Positions 8,716 through 17,621 of a stretch of 52,315 nucleotides of DNA are shown here, piece by piece. Origin of the DNA: JAIXRY01 sp031972855 (lineage in GTDB: Bacteria > Patescibacteriota > Minisyncoccia > Phycocordibacterales > UBA9973); the NCBI GenBank assembly GCA_031972855.1, contig DALYDY010000005.1:1-52315 (forward strand), read 5' to 3'. Every line of letters begins with the position of its first letter. Position 1 is the stretch's first letter. Below the pieces are notes generated by a model, which saw only the letters and a program-made list of their open reading frames with translations, ran no database searches and was not told the origin of the DNA. Both the position numbers and the translations under genes were made by a program.

Positions 8716-9240
8716 TTATTCTTTTCTAAAATCTCCAATTGCGTTTGACGGCTGATTTGATGGAAAAAAGTCGTGCTTTACTTTTACCTCGGCAGCTTGC
8801 TTTTGAACTTCGATAGCACTTTGAATTATCCTCTCGTGCTTGCTTTGGCCACGGCTCAAAACCTTCTCTTTTTTCTCGATTTGCACAATCGATTGTTTTT
8901 TTCTTGGCAACTCCAGAATCCTTTGTTTTTTGAGTTCATAGAAAACGTGATAGTTCACATATTCCGGTGTCTCAAATTCATTCAGATCTGTGATTGTTTC
9001 GTAAAGATCTTTTACGTGTTCGAAAAGGTCTTTAGGAATAAAATCAAGAGAAGTTCTCTTCATTCTTCTTGCAATATCATCTACGATGATTGTTCCGGCG
9101 GGGTTAAGTGGAATAAATACTCCACAAAACATGGTGGCAAAGAAAGATACTCCATTATATTGGAATAAAAAACTTTGGAATGCTGGGTTTTTTAACCTCA
9201 AGCAGCCATTCTTCCTTAAAGGGTTGTTGTTCGCGCTCAT
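8716..9240 (-). CDS. Hypothetical protein, 174 aa
   Basis: Unrecognised. The N-terminus (MSANNNPLRKNG) is followed by a moderately hydrophobic stretch (FQSFLFQYNGVSFFATMFCGVFIPLNP), then a charged alpha-helical region with IPKDLFEHVKDLYETITDLNEFE and a lysine-rich C-terminal half ending in low-complexity polar sequence. The ATG at 9240 is chosen because a strong promoter (TTGACA-17-TATAAT) ends about 27 nt upstream; a longer frame from 9366 would cross that promoter. The gene stands alone and has its own terminator. Confidence 0.6.
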   Translation of the reverse strand: MSANNNPLRKNGCLRLKNPAFQSFLFQYNGVSFFATMFCGVFIPLNPAGTIIVDDIARRMKRTSLDFIPKDLFEHVKDLYETITDLNEFETPEYVNYHVFYELKKQRILELPRKKQSIVQIEKKEKVLSRGQSKHERIIQSAIEVQKQAAEVKVKHDFFPSNQPSNAIGDFRKE

Positions 9241-9267
9241 TTTTATTCGGTTTTTATTGTTTATACT

Positions 9268-9296
9268 ATTATATACCATATTAAATATTTTGTCAA
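9268..9296 (-). promoter_or_regulatory. Near-perfect sigma-70-type promoter
   Basis: On the minus strand TTGACA (9296-9291), a 17-nt spacer and TATAAT (9273-9268) drive the 174-aa gene. Both hexamers are perfect consensus, among the strongest-looking promoters in the window. Confidence 0.75.
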
Positions 9297-9338
9297 TACT
9301 ATAAAAACCCTTATATTTTATGATATAATCTATCTCTA

Positions 9339-9911
9339 ATGTCTTCTGAAATAATAAAAAAAGCAAAAAAGGTATTTTCTGGTGTAATCTGGGATATTTA
9401 TCAATGGGAACAAGAAATGTTTGATGGAAGTTTCAAGACTTTTGAAATGGCTTATAGACATAATGCTGTTGCAATCATTCCTATAGTTGGAGATAAGATA
9501 TTGATGCAAAAAGAAAGACATCCTCATTGGACTGAAGCAAAGCTCGCAATACCGGCAGGTGAGTCAGATCATCCTGGTATTCCTCCAATTGAAGACGCAA
9601 AGAGAGAACTCCTCGAAGAGACAGGATATGTTTCTGATAATTGGATATTATGGAAAGAGACTACAGAAAGTCAAAAATTACATTGGCCAATACGTGTATT
9701 CATTGCGCGTGATTGTGTTGACACAGGCAAGACGAATCCAGACGCGGGTGGTGAACAAATAGAGACAATGCTTGTTGATTTTGATGAGTTTCTTAAACTC
9801 GTTGTTTTTGATAAAAGTTTTAGAAACAAAGAAATTGTTCCTGACTGTATTCATGCTTTTTATAATAAAGAAAAATATCAAGAACTAAAAGAAATATTTT
9901 TTGGAAAATAA
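9339..9911 (+). CDS. Nudix hydrolase, ADP-ribose pyrophosphatase-like
   Basis: 190 residues with a Nudix box at about residues 74-97: IPAGE, then EDAKRELLEETGY (REUXEEXGU intact), so a Mg-dependent pyrophosphohydrolase is likely. The N-terminal strand region (VIWDIYQWEQEMFDGSFKTFE) resembles ADP-ribose and sugar-nucleotide pyrophosphatases, which have such an extra sheet. The substrate cannot be fixed from sequence. A TATAAT box lies 9 nt before the ATG. The stop codon overlaps the recO start by one base (TAATG), so the two genes are translationally coupled. A second, different Nudix gene lies in the NAD island at 31396. Confidence 0.85.
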   Translation: MSSEIIKKAKKVFSGVIWDIYQWEQEMFDGSFKTFEMAYRHNAVAIIPIVGDKILMQKERHPHWTEAKLAIPAGESDHPGIPPIEDAKRELLEETGYVSDNWILWKETTESQKLHWPIRVFIARDCVDTGKTNPDAGGEQIETMLVDFDEFLKLVVFDKSFRNKEIVPDCIHAFYNKEKYQELKEIFFGK

Positions 9912-10483
9912 TGCATCATATTCATCATACACATGCATTTGTTATTTCTCACAAAGATTTGGGTGAAGCAAATCGTCTCTACACTATTTTTACAAAAGAA
10001 CTCGGAATGGTTATTGCTACCGCTCAAGGCGTAAGAAAAATGTCTTCAAAATTACGTTTCACTCTTCAGAGTGGTTCCTATGTAAAAATAGATTTTGTTA
10101 GAGGAAAAGAAATGTGGAGAATAACAAGTGCTCAACCAATAGAATCTTTAGACACAAAAGATACTTCTAGAATTATTGTCTGGAATAGAATTCTAGGACT
10201 TCTCTCACGTCTTACTCAAGGTGAAGAATCACATCCACAAGTTTTTTCTCATATATTTAATTTTTTTGAAAATATAAAAAATATAAATGAAGAAGATTTA
10301 GCAAATTTTGAAATTATTTGTTTTATAAAACTTCTTTTCTCTTTTGGATATTGGGAAATAATAGAAGGGGATGAGCTTATTGTGACTAGTTCTTATAATA
10401 AAGAAATTTTTGATTTAATAAATAAAAAAAGAGTGGTTCTTGTCTCTCGAATTAATAATTCACTAAATGCTTCACAATTGTAA
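9911..10483 (+). CDS. recO: DNA repair protein RecO (short form)
   Basis: The N-terminal OB-fold of RecO is recognisable: THAFVISHKDLGEANRLYTIFTKELGMVIATAQGVRK, then SSKLRFTLQSGSYVKIDFVRGKEMWRITSAQPI. RecO loads RecA onto SSB-coated single strands with RecF/RecR; recA and ssb are also in this window. At 190 residues it is shorter than the usual 230-260 and I do not see the C-terminal Cys4 zinc motif, so the C-terminal domain is reduced. The start ATG overlaps the stop of the preceding Nudix gene. Confidence 0.82.
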   Translation: MHHIHHTHAFVISHKDLGEANRLYTIFTKELGMVIATAQGVRKMSSKLRFTLQSGSYVKIDFVRGKEMWRITSAQPIESLDTKDTSRIIVWNRILGLLSRLTQGEESHPQVFSHIFNFFENIKNINEEDLANFEIICFIKLLFSFGYWEIIEGDELIVTSSYNKEIFDLINKKRVVLVSRINNSLNASQL

Positions 10484-10513
10484 TTGTCTTGTCGTGCTAT
10501 AATTCATAGTATT

Positions 10514-12382
10514 ATGGCAGACAATTTAGATCATATTGAAGAATTAAAAAAGAGGCTTTTTATGGCGAAAGACGAAAAGTCTATCCCTGAACTTCGCGAA
10601 CATACTCTTCATAATCCACGTTATCAAGTTGCCAAAAAATGGACCAAAGAAACTATTAACACAACAACCAAAATTATGTCACATGGCTCAATGTTCAAAA
10701 AGTTTTTTGTAGTATCACTACTCTTGTTTTTGGGTGCAGCTTCATTTTTTGCCTTCACCTTTCTAAAAGGAAATAATACTGTTTCAAATGATAATATAGA
10801 AGTTTCTATTTTAGGAAATGCTTTCACAAAAGGAGGTGACCAGCTGCCTATAAATGTATCTATTACAAATAAAAATAAAAGCCAAATTTCTGGAGTTGAT
10901 TTGGTTGTTTCTTATCCAAAAGGAAGTGGAACAAATGACACTTCTGAATATGTCAGACTTAGAAAGACAATAGGAACAATAGAATCAGGAGAAACAAAAA
11001 GTGAGCCATACACACTAGTGTTGTATGGTGAGCAAGGTACTGTAAAAAATATAACAGCATCTATAGAATATCGTGTTTCTGGGTCTAATGCTCTTTTTAT
11101 AAAAGATGCATCATTCACTGTTACACTTTCTGAAGCACCTCTCTCACTTTTAGTTGACGCTCCAGAAATGATTGGCTCAAATCAAGAATACAATCTATCA
11201 ATAACAACAACTCTAAATGCAGATACTTTAAGTAAAGATATGGTTTTGGTTGTGGCTTATCCACCAGGATTTTCTTATACAAATGCAAGTCAAAGTCCAA
11301 TGGTTGGGAATAATGTTTTTGATTTGGGAGATTTGAAACAAGGAGTTCCAAAAACAATAACAATAAAAGGCAATCTTGTGGGTCTTGATAAAGAAGAAAG
11401 ATCTTTCCAGATATATGCAGGTGAACAAAATAAAGACAATCAGTCTGCAATAGGTGTTATATATAATTCATTGCTTCAAAACGTGATGATAACTAGACCT
11501 TTTCTAGATGCGCATCTTACTATAAATGGAGAAGATAAGCCTGTTTATTCTGTGAGTGGTTCTACTCCAATAAATGCTCAAATAGTTTGGTCAAACAATG
11601 CAATAACTCGTATTACCGGTGCTCAAGTCAGTCTTCAATTTAATGGACAAGCTTTAGATAAGGATTCTGTTATAGTTCCAAATGGTAGATATGACGCTCG
11701 AAACAATCTTATAGTTTGGGATGCAGATACAGTACCAGAATTTGTTGCCCTTGAACCAGGAGCAACAGGAACTCTTCCTTTTACAATTAGTGCAAAAAAT
11801 ATTTCAGGAACATCACTAAATTCAGAAATACAAATGACTGTCGGTATAAGAGGTGAGCAATCAGGTGATGGTATTGGACAACAAACAATTTCAAGTGTAG
11901 ACAAAAAGACTCTTCGTTTTGGTGTTGATTTTCAAATTGCACAAAGTGTTAGTTTCTTACAAGGTCCATTCAAAAATTCAGGTACAAATCCTCCAAAGAA
12001 AGGAGCTGAAACAACCTATACTGTTAATTGGACACTCTCTCCTGTAGAAAATGTTGTGACAGGTGCCATAGCTAAAGCAGTACTTCCTATTGGTGTGAGA
12101 TGGGTTGCTAAGACTTCTCCAGCTTTGGAAAAAATATCATTTAATCCAAGTACTCGAGAAGTTATTTGGGATATTGGAACTGTTAAAAAATCTACAAGCA
12201 ATCTCGTTCGTCAGGTTTCTTTCCAGGTTGGGGTAACACCTTCAGCTTTTGATACAGAAACAACCACTCTTTTGATGGGTGAATTAAATGTTACAGGCAC
12301 AGATACATATACAGGATCATCTGTTAAAAATACAAAAAGAGAATTAAATACTAGAATTGTCGATGGGAAAACTTCTAATTAA
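10514..12382 (+). CDS. Membrane-anchored extracellular repeat protein
   Basis: About 622 residues. A basic cytoplasmic N-terminus of about 55 residues is followed by one transmembrane helix (FFVVSLLLFLGAASFFAFTFL) and then a long Ser/Thr-rich beta-type extracellular part. That part contains repeated domains with patterns such as VSYPKGSG...YVRLRKTIGTIESGE, VAYPPGFSYTNA...GDLKQGVPKTITIKG and TVNWTLSPVENVV...VLPIGVRWV. These resemble DUF11/CARDB-type Ig-like domains of bacterial surface proteins. It probably forms a cell-surface stalk. The start at 10514 is preceded by TATAAT 10 nt upstream; the frame could begin at a TTG 30 nt earlier, but that precedes the -10 box. Confidence 0.72.
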   Translation: MADNLDHIEELKKRLFMAKDEKSIPELREHTLHNPRYQVAKKWTKETINTTTKIMSHGSMFKKFFVVSLLLFLGAASFFAFTFLKGNNTVSNDNIEVSILGNAFTKGGDQLPINVSITNKNKSQISGVDLVVSYPKGSGTNDTSEYVRLRKTIGTIESGETKSEPYTLVLYGEQGTVKNITASIEYRVSGSNALFIKDASFTVTLSEAPLSLLVDAPEMIGSNQEYNLSITTTLNADTLSKDMVLVVAYPPGFSYTNASQSPMVGNNVFDLGDLKQGVPKTITIKGNLVGLDKEERSFQIYAGEQNKDNQSAIGVIYNSLLQNVMITRPFLDAHLTINGEDKPVYSVSGSTPINAQIVWSNNAITRITGAQVSLQFNGQALDKDSVIVPNGRYDARNNLIVWDADTVPEFVALEPGATGTLPFTISAKNISGTSLNSEIQMTVGIRGEQSGDGIGQQTISSVDKKTLRFGVDFQIAQSVSFLQGPFKNSGTNPPKKGAETTYTVNWTLSPVENVVTGAIAKAVLPIGVRWVAKTSPALEKISFNPSTREVIWDIGTVKKSTSNLVRQVSFQVGVTPSAFDTETTTLLMGELNVTGTDTYTGSSVKNTKRELNTRIVDGKTSN

Positions 12383-12401
12383 TATGGTATAAAAGAAAGA
12401 T

Positions 12402-14015
12402 ATGGAAAAAGATAGTGTTTTAATGGAAAAGATTATATCTCTCGCAAAGCGCCGAGGCTTTATTTATCAAGGTTCCGATATATATGGAGGTCTTGCTGGT
12501 ACTTGGGACTATGGCCATCTTGGGGTTGCTTTGAAGAATAATATAAAAGGCCTTTGGTGGAAAAAGTTCGTAGATGACCGTCGTGATATGTATGGCGTTG
12601 ATGCTGCAATTCTTATGCATCCAGGTGTATGGAAGGCTAGTGGCCACGTGGATACATTTACTGATCCTCTTGTTGAATGTACAAAATGTAAAAAGAGATT
12701 TCGTGCAGATACTTTAATTGAAAACATGAATGATTTTATTGAATTAAAATTTTCAATAAATAATTTTATTATAAAATTTCTTAATTCAATGGATCCTGAT
12801 TTTGAGGAACTTTTTTCTGATATAAATTCAATAAAAAAACTAGAAGAAAAAAAGTTAACAGATGAAGAAAAACAAAATTTAGAGATTGCTCTAACTCCAA
12901 TAAGAAACGATGTCGATAACAGAATTAAATCTATAAGAGAAAAATTAGATAAAGTTAAATATATAAATGAAGAATTAGATAAATCTAAAAAATATACTGG
13001 AAATGTTGTTAAGATATATTTAGATAAATTTGTTCTTTGTCCTGAAAAGACTTGTAAGGCTCATGAATCTTGGACTGTTCCTAGGGATTTCAATATGATG
13101 TTTCAAACACAAATTGGAGCAGTAGAAGATTCTTCTGCGACAGTGTACCTTCGTCCAGAAACAGCTCAAGGGATGTTTGTAAACTTCAAAAATGTTGTAG
13201 ATTCATTCCATCCAAAACTTCCTTTTGGTACAGCTCAAATAGGTAAGGCTTTCCGCAATGAAATCACTCCTCGTGACTTCATCTTTCGTGTACGTGAATT
13301 CGAACAAATGGAAATCGAATATTTTATCCGTGAAAATGATTGGGAAAAACAATTTGAATATTGGAAAGATGAAATGATTGAATGGATGGATATTGTAGGT
13401 ATTGATCAATCAAAAGTTCACGAGCTCGAAGTAGAAAAGGAAGACCTTGCTCACTATTCACGTAGAACAGTAGACTTCGAATTTGATTTTCCTTTTGGAA
13501 GAAAAGAATTGTACGGTCTTGCATATCGCACAAACTTTGATTTGAATATTCACAAGCTTGAATATGTTGATGAAGAAAATGCTCAGAAGATGACACCTCA
13601 TGTAATCGAACCATCGTTTGGTCTTGATAGAACAGTCCTCGCAGTATTACTCAGCGCTTATAATGAAGAAGAAAAGGAAGAAGATACTCGTGTATTTTTG
13701 AAACTCAAACCAAGTGTAGCACCTGTGATTTGTGCTGTGTCTCCACTTTTGAAAAATAAACCAGAACTCGTAGGAAAAGCTGAAGAAGTTTTTGGAACAC
13801 TCAAAAAAGAATTCGGACGTGTAATGTGGGACGATAATGGAAACATAGGGAAGCGCTATCGTAGACAAGATGAGATAGGTACACCGTGGTGTATTGTTAT
13901 CGACTTCGATTCTCTCACAGATAATACAGTTACAATCCGCGACCGCGATACTGGATCTCAAATCCGCCTCCCAGGTTCTGAATTGGTAGGGTATATAAAA
14001 GATAAATTAAGTTAA
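12402..14015 (+). CDS. glyS: Glycyl-tRNA synthetase, single-chain alpha2 type
   Basis: Class II synthetase charging tRNA-Gly. The N-terminus has the typical AKRRGFIYQGSDIYGGLAGTWDYGHLGVALKNNI block. Motif 2 is in FRNEITPRDFIFRVREFEQMEIEYF, and RPETAQGMFVNF plus EPSFGLDRTVLAVL supply motif 3. The C-terminal anticodon-binding domain includes GKRYRRQDEIGTPWCIVIDFD. A zinc-binding CTKCKKRFRAD block is followed by about 105 extra, very AT-rich and lysine/asparagine-rich residues before CPEKTCKAHESWTVPRDFNMMF, so the zinc region carries an unusually large insertion. TATAAA lies 8 nt before the ATG. A symmetric terminator overlaps the stop codon. Confidence 0.96.
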   Translation: MEKDSVLMEKIISLAKRRGFIYQGSDIYGGLAGTWDYGHLGVALKNNIKGLWWKKFVDDRRDMYGVDAAILMHPGVWKASGHVDTFTDPLVECTKCKKRFRADTLIENMNDFIELKFSINNFIIKFLNSMDPDFEELFSDINSIKKLEEKKLTDEEKQNLEIALTPIRNDVDNRIKSIREKLDKVKYINEELDKSKKYTGNVVKIYLDKFVLCPEKTCKAHESWTVPRDFNMMFQTQIGAVEDSSATVYLRPETAQGMFVNFKNVVDSFHPKLPFGTAQIGKAFRNEITPRDFIFRVREFEQMEIEYFIRENDWEKQFEYWKDEMIEWMDIVGIDQSKVHELEVEKEDLAHYSRRTVDFEFDFPFGRKELYGLAYRTNFDLNIHKLEYVDEENAQKMTPHVIEPSFGLDRTVLAVLLSAYNEEEKEEDTRVFLKLKPSVAPVICAVSPLLKNKPELVGKAEEVFGTLKKEFGRVMWDDNGNIGKRYRRQDEIGTPWCIVIDFDSLTDNTVTIRDRDTGSQIRLPGSELVGYIKDKLS

Positions 14016-14049
14016 ACAAAAAACTCCCTTTTGGGAGTTTTTTGTTTAA
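14012..14049. terminator. Extended symmetric terminator after glyS
   Basis: Perfect 17-bp arms starting TTAAACAAAAAACTCCC around a TTTT loop. The left arm overlaps the glyS stop codon; the right arm runs into the next promoter. Confidence 0.8.
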
Positions 14050-14074
14050 TAAATATAATGGTATTATAGATATT

Positions 14075-15139
14075 ATGACAGATCGCCCAATAAATATATC
14101 TATTACAACAGGAACAGTCGTAAAAACGATTCTTATTATAGGTCTTTTTGCAGCTGCTTTTTTATTAAAAAATGTTTTACTTGTTGTTTTGACTGCTATT
14201 GTCATAGCTTCTTTTGTAGAAGTTATTTCAAACAAACTAAAGAAAAAATATAAGATTCCAAGACAAGTTGTTGTTTCTGTGGTTTTCTCTTTAATGCTTT
14301 TGATAATAGGTACTCTTGCATACTTTATCGTACCTCTTTTCTTGGACCAAGTTTCAACATTACTAAGCCAAATCTCAAAAGCTCTACCAAATGTAGAATT
14401 TCTAAAACCATTTCAAAGTAAATCTTTTATTCTTGGGGCTCAAAAATTTGTTGATGGTATAGGAAATGATGCTCCTATAACAGATGTTATATCTGGTTCA
14501 AGAACTTTTATTACATATATATCTACAACTTTATTTGATTCAGTTTCTAGTATTTTTGGAGGTCTTGTAAACTTAGTAATTCTTCTTGTAATATCATTCT
14601 ACTTATCTATGCAAGAAAGAGGAGTGGAGAGTTTTTTGAGACTTGTAACGCCTTTGAAATATGAACCATACGTTCTCGATCTTTGGGAGAGAACAGAAAT
14701 AAAAATTGCTGGTTGGGTGCAAGGTCAACTTGTCCTTGGGCTTATTATCGGAGTTTTGACTTTTGTAGGACTTTCTATTATTGGTGTTCCTTATTCACTT
14801 CTACTTGCACTTATTGCCGCTGTAATGGAACTTGTACCTTTTGGACTTATATTTGCTGTTATTTCTGCTGTAGCTGTCGCTCTCATTGAAGGTGGTTTCT
14901 CTACAGGATTTATAGTCTTGTTGTTTTATATTATTATTCAACAATTAGAAAATTATTTGATCGCTCCAATTCTAACAAAAAAGACAACAGGAGTCTCTCC
15001 TCTTATTGTTATTATATCTCTTCTTGTTGGAGCTCAGCTCGCTGGATTTTGGGGAATAATACTTGCTGTACCAGGTGCCGTACTTGTTCTTGAAATATTA
15101 GACGATTACGAAAAGAAAAAGCTTCCTAATAGAACTTAA
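14075..15139 (+). CDS. AI-2E family permease-like membrane protein
   Basis: 354 residues with the layout of the AI-2E/PerM family: an N-terminal hairpin of hydrophobic helices (VVKTILIIGLFAAAFLLKNVLLVVLTAIVIASFVEVISNKL), a third helix, a long soluble middle section (residues about 100-165) and a C-terminal cluster of four or five helices. The family marker GGLVNLVILLVISFYLSMQERGVESFL is present. Members have been proposed to export AI-2 or to exchange ions; the substrate cannot be read here. The ATG at 14075 is preferred because an upstream TTG lies inside the glyS terminator. The metG start follows after 4 nt, so the two are one operon. Confidence 0.85.
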   Translation: MTDRPINISITTGTVVKTILIIGLFAAAFLLKNVLLVVLTAIVIASFVEVISNKLKKKYKIPRQVVVSVVFSLMLLIIGTLAYFIVPLFLDQVSTLLSQISKALPNVEFLKPFQSKSFILGAQKFVDGIGNDAPITDVISGSRTFITYISTTLFDSVSSIFGGLVNLVILLVISFYLSMQERGVESFLRLVTPLKYEPYVLDLWERTEIKIAGWVQGQLVLGLIIGVLTFVGLSIIGVPYSLLLALIAAVMELVPFGLIFAVISAVAVALIEGGFSTGFIVLLFYIIIQQLENYLIAPILTKKTTGVSPLIVIISLLVGAQLAGFWGIILAVPGAVLVLEILDDYEKKKLPNRT

Positions 15140-15143
15140 TAAT

Positions 15144-16595
15144 ATGAGTGAAAAAAATAAAAATTTTTATATAACTACGACTTTGCCGTACGTGAATGCT
15201 GATCCGCACGTTGGTTTTGCTATGGAATTTATTCGTGCTGATGTTATTGCGAGATGGAAAAAATCACAAGGATATAATGTATTTTTTAATACAGGTACAG
15301 ACGAACATGGTCAAAAGCTTTTTGAAGCAGCAAAAAAAGAAGGTGTAGATGTAAAAGACTATGTTGATAGTTATGCAGAAAAATTTAGAGGACTTAAAGA
15401 TTTACTTGGAATAACACAAGATGTTAATTTTATAAGAACAACAGACCAGAAGCATATACAAGCGGCACAAATATTTTGGAGATTGTGTAATCAAAATGGT
15501 TATATCTACAAGAAAACATATCAAGCAAAATATTGTGTAGGATGTGAACTTGAAAAGACAGATAGTGAGCTCGATGATGATGGGGAATGTCCTCTTCATA
15601 AGGGACGTAAGTTAGAGTTGATAGATGAAGAAAATTACTTTTTCAAGTGGAGTTCTTTCCAAAAACCCCTACTTGAATTCTATGAATCAAATCCAGATTT
15701 TGTTATCCCAGATTTTCGTTTTAATGAAATAAAATCATTCGTAGAAAGAGGCCTTGAAGATTTTTCTATTTCTCGTTTGAAATCAAAAATGTCTTGGGGT
15801 ATTCCTGTTCCAGATGATGAGAATCATGTTATGTATGTATGGTTTGATGCTCTTGTAAATTACATATCAACTCTTGGTTGGCCAACTGAGTCAGAATTCA
15901 AAGATTTTTGGATATACGGTACGCCTGTTCAATATTGTGGTAAAGATAATCTACGTCAGCAGTCAGCTATGTGGCAATCAATGCTAATGGCTGCTGGAAT
16001 TCCAAACTCTCACAGGATTATTGTGGATGGATTTATAACGGGGGATGGAGGTATTAAGATGTCTAAGTCAATTGGAAACGTTATCAATCCTTATGATGTT
16101 GTGGAAGAATATGGTACAGATGCCCTCCGATTTTTCTTGCTAAAAGAAATATCATCATTTGAAGACTCACCATTTACAATGGATAGATTTAAAGCTTCTT
16201 ATAATGCAAATCTTGCAAATGGTATAGGTAATCTAACATCACGTCTTTTGAATATGGTTTCTTCTTATGGAGTTTCTATTGATCATATAAAGTTTGAATC
16301 ACTTGCAAATGATGAAATAGAAAAAGCTTATAATGAATTTGATATTGCAAAGGTGATGAATATTGTATGGGCTGAAATAAATGCGCTTGATAAATTTATA
16401 CAAGAGACAGAACCCTTTAAGACTATTAAGACAGACGAAGATAAAGCACGTAGTGATCTAAAATACGCAATACTTCGCTTATCTCATATTGCAGTAACAC
16501 TCGCTCCACTTCTTCCAGAAACATCAGAAAAAATAATAAATTTAATTAAAGAAAACAAAAAACCAGAACAACCTCTATTTTTGAGGAAAGAGTAA
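15144..16595 (+). CDS. metG: Methionyl-tRNA synthetase (short form)
   Basis: Class I synthetase charging tRNA-Met. HIGH motif: PHVGF in TTLPYVNADPHVGFAMEFIRADVIARW. KMSKS motif: KMSKSIGNVINPYDVVEEYGTDALRFF. The connective peptide holds one zinc knuckle, CVGCE...CPLHKGRK. The helical anticodon-binding domain follows, and the protein ends at 483 residues, without the C-terminal EMAP/Trbp111-like dimerisation domain of longer enzymes. It is coupled to the preceding permease gene and followed by a strong terminator. Confidence 0.96.
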   Translation: MSEKNKNFYITTTLPYVNADPHVGFAMEFIRADVIARWKKSQGYNVFFNTGTDEHGQKLFEAAKKEGVDVKDYVDSYAEKFRGLKDLLGITQDVNFIRTTDQKHIQAAQIFWRLCNQNGYIYKKTYQAKYCVGCELEKTDSELDDDGECPLHKGRKLELIDEENYFFKWSSFQKPLLEFYESNPDFVIPDFRFNEIKSFVERGLEDFSISRLKSKMSWGIPVPDDENHVMYVWFDALVNYISTLGWPTESEFKDFWIYGTPVQYCGKDNLRQQSAMWQSMLMAAGIPNSHRIIVDGFITGDGGIKMSKSIGNVINPYDVVEEYGTDALRFFLLKEISSFEDSPFTMDRFKASYNANLANGIGNLTSRLLNMVSSYGVSIDHIKFESLANDEIEKAYNEFDIAKVMNIVWAEINALDKFIQETEPFKTIKTDEDKARSDLKYAILRLSHIAVTLAPLLPETSEKIINLIKENKKPEQPLFLRKE

Positions 16596-16630
16596 AAAGT
16601 AGATAGTATACTAGAAAATACAACAAAAAA

Positions 16631-16657
16631 GTGGGACCCGAAGGGTCCCACTTTTTT
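16631..16657 (+). terminator. Strong terminator after metG
   Basis: GTGGGACC pairs with GGTCCCAC around CGAAG and is followed by TTTTTT. The next promoter begins immediately after. Confidence 0.85.
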
Positions 16658-16658
16658 G

Positions 16659-16687
16659 TTGACACAAATTTTATTTATTGGTATAAA
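16659..16687 (+). promoter_or_regulatory. Promoter of the 288-aa membrane protein gene
   Basis: TTGACA (16659-16664), 17 nt, TATAAA (16682-16687), about 26 nt before the start codon. Confidence 0.7.
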
Positions 16688-16712
16688 TAGACAAATCAAA
16701 ATTAATTGAAAA

Positions 16713-17579
16713 ATGAAAAAAATACTACTAATTCTTGCAATTTTCATAGTGATTATTGCGAACGCAAAAGAAGCTCCACTTTTGGTAAAAACAAAAGTGC
16801 TTAAGGTTATTCCTAGAATTGAAAAAGGACAACTTTGGATTTTCCACAATATCCAAAGAGATATTGTTTCAGGAGACTCAATTCTTCATGAACAGCCTTT
16901 TACTAAATTGGTAAAAGTTGTTTATTGTGATAAAGATATTTTGTCGCGAGGCCCAATCATCCTTGCAAAAACTTATCGTAAGGGTGAGTGTGCTATTGGT
17001 GAAGAAGAAAATATTCATGTTGTTTTTAATCAAGAAGATAATTTCAGGAGTATAACCAAAACCTGGAATGAGACACATCTTGTTTATAATAAAAAACAAA
17101 ACAAGATACACTCACAAGTTGTTGATGCTTCAAAGATAACAAAAGATGATTTTATGGATTTTTTATATATTTTGTTAATTATTATTACAATAAATTCTTT
17201 TTTTCCAAAAAAAGAATTTCCATTTGTAATAAACGCAACTATAAGTGGGATCAGTGCTCTTTTTGCTCTTAGTGAGTACTTTATGAATGATTTTTCATTT
17301 ATATATGTTATATTTATCTTTTTAATATTTGCGTCAAACATTTCTATAATTAATTCTTTACAGAAAAAAGAATTTGAATTGTATAAAGTATTACCAGCAA
17401 ATCTTGTACCATTTGTTTTGGGTATACTGTGTTGTGCATTTAGTTTATTTCTACATACAGAATCAATGTTTATCACAGCAAGTATACTACAACCATTTGT
17501 ACTATTATTTCTTGGAACCTTCTTTGGTTTAGAGATTTATAAGTATATGAAGAAGAAAAATTTGATTTTTTCATTCTAA
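16713..17579 (+). CDS. Polytopic membrane protein (hypothetical)
   Basis: 288 residues. A hydrophobic N-terminal signal (MKKILLILAIFIVIIANAKE) is followed by an extracytoplasmic region of about 125 residues that is mainly beta-type and includes one DKDILSRGPIILAKTYRKGEC stretch. About four or five transmembrane helices follow from residue 149 to 280. The arrangement (signal, outer domain, helix bundle) recalls YibE/F-like proteins, but I see no clear motif and do not assign a function. It is a single gene between a consensus promoter and a terminator. Confidence 0.65.
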   Translation: MKKILLILAIFIVIIANAKEAPLLVKTKVLKVIPRIEKGQLWIFHNIQRDIVSGDSILHEQPFTKLVKVVYCDKDILSRGPIILAKTYRKGECAIGEEENIHVVFNQEDNFRSITKTWNETHLVYNKKQNKIHSQVVDASKITKDDFMDFLYILLIIITINSFFPKKEFPFVINATISGISALFALSEYFMNDFSFIYVIFIFLIFASNISIINSLQKKEFELYKVLPANLVPFVLGILCCAFSLFLHTESMFITASILQPFVLLFLGTFFGLEIYKYMKKKNLIFSF

Positions 17580-17597
17580 CCGCCTCGTGCGGTTTTT
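17578..17597 (+). terminator. Terminator after the 288-aa gene
   Basis: ACCGC pairs with GCGGT around a CTCGT loop, followed by TTTTATTTTG. The left base of the stem is within the stop codon. Confidence 0.7.
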
Positions 17598-17621
17598 ATT
17601 TTGTTTGTATATAATACATAT

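Noticed and set aside
8773..9304. Plus-strand frames opposite the 174-aa gene
   Set aside because: The minus strand has a perfect consensus promoter, a suitable ATG and a terminator; the plus frames lack these and look like the complement of helical coding sequence.
14042..14074. Earlier TTG start for the AI-2E-family gene
   Set aside because: It lies inside the glyS terminator and before the -10 box; the ATG at 14075 fits the promoter.
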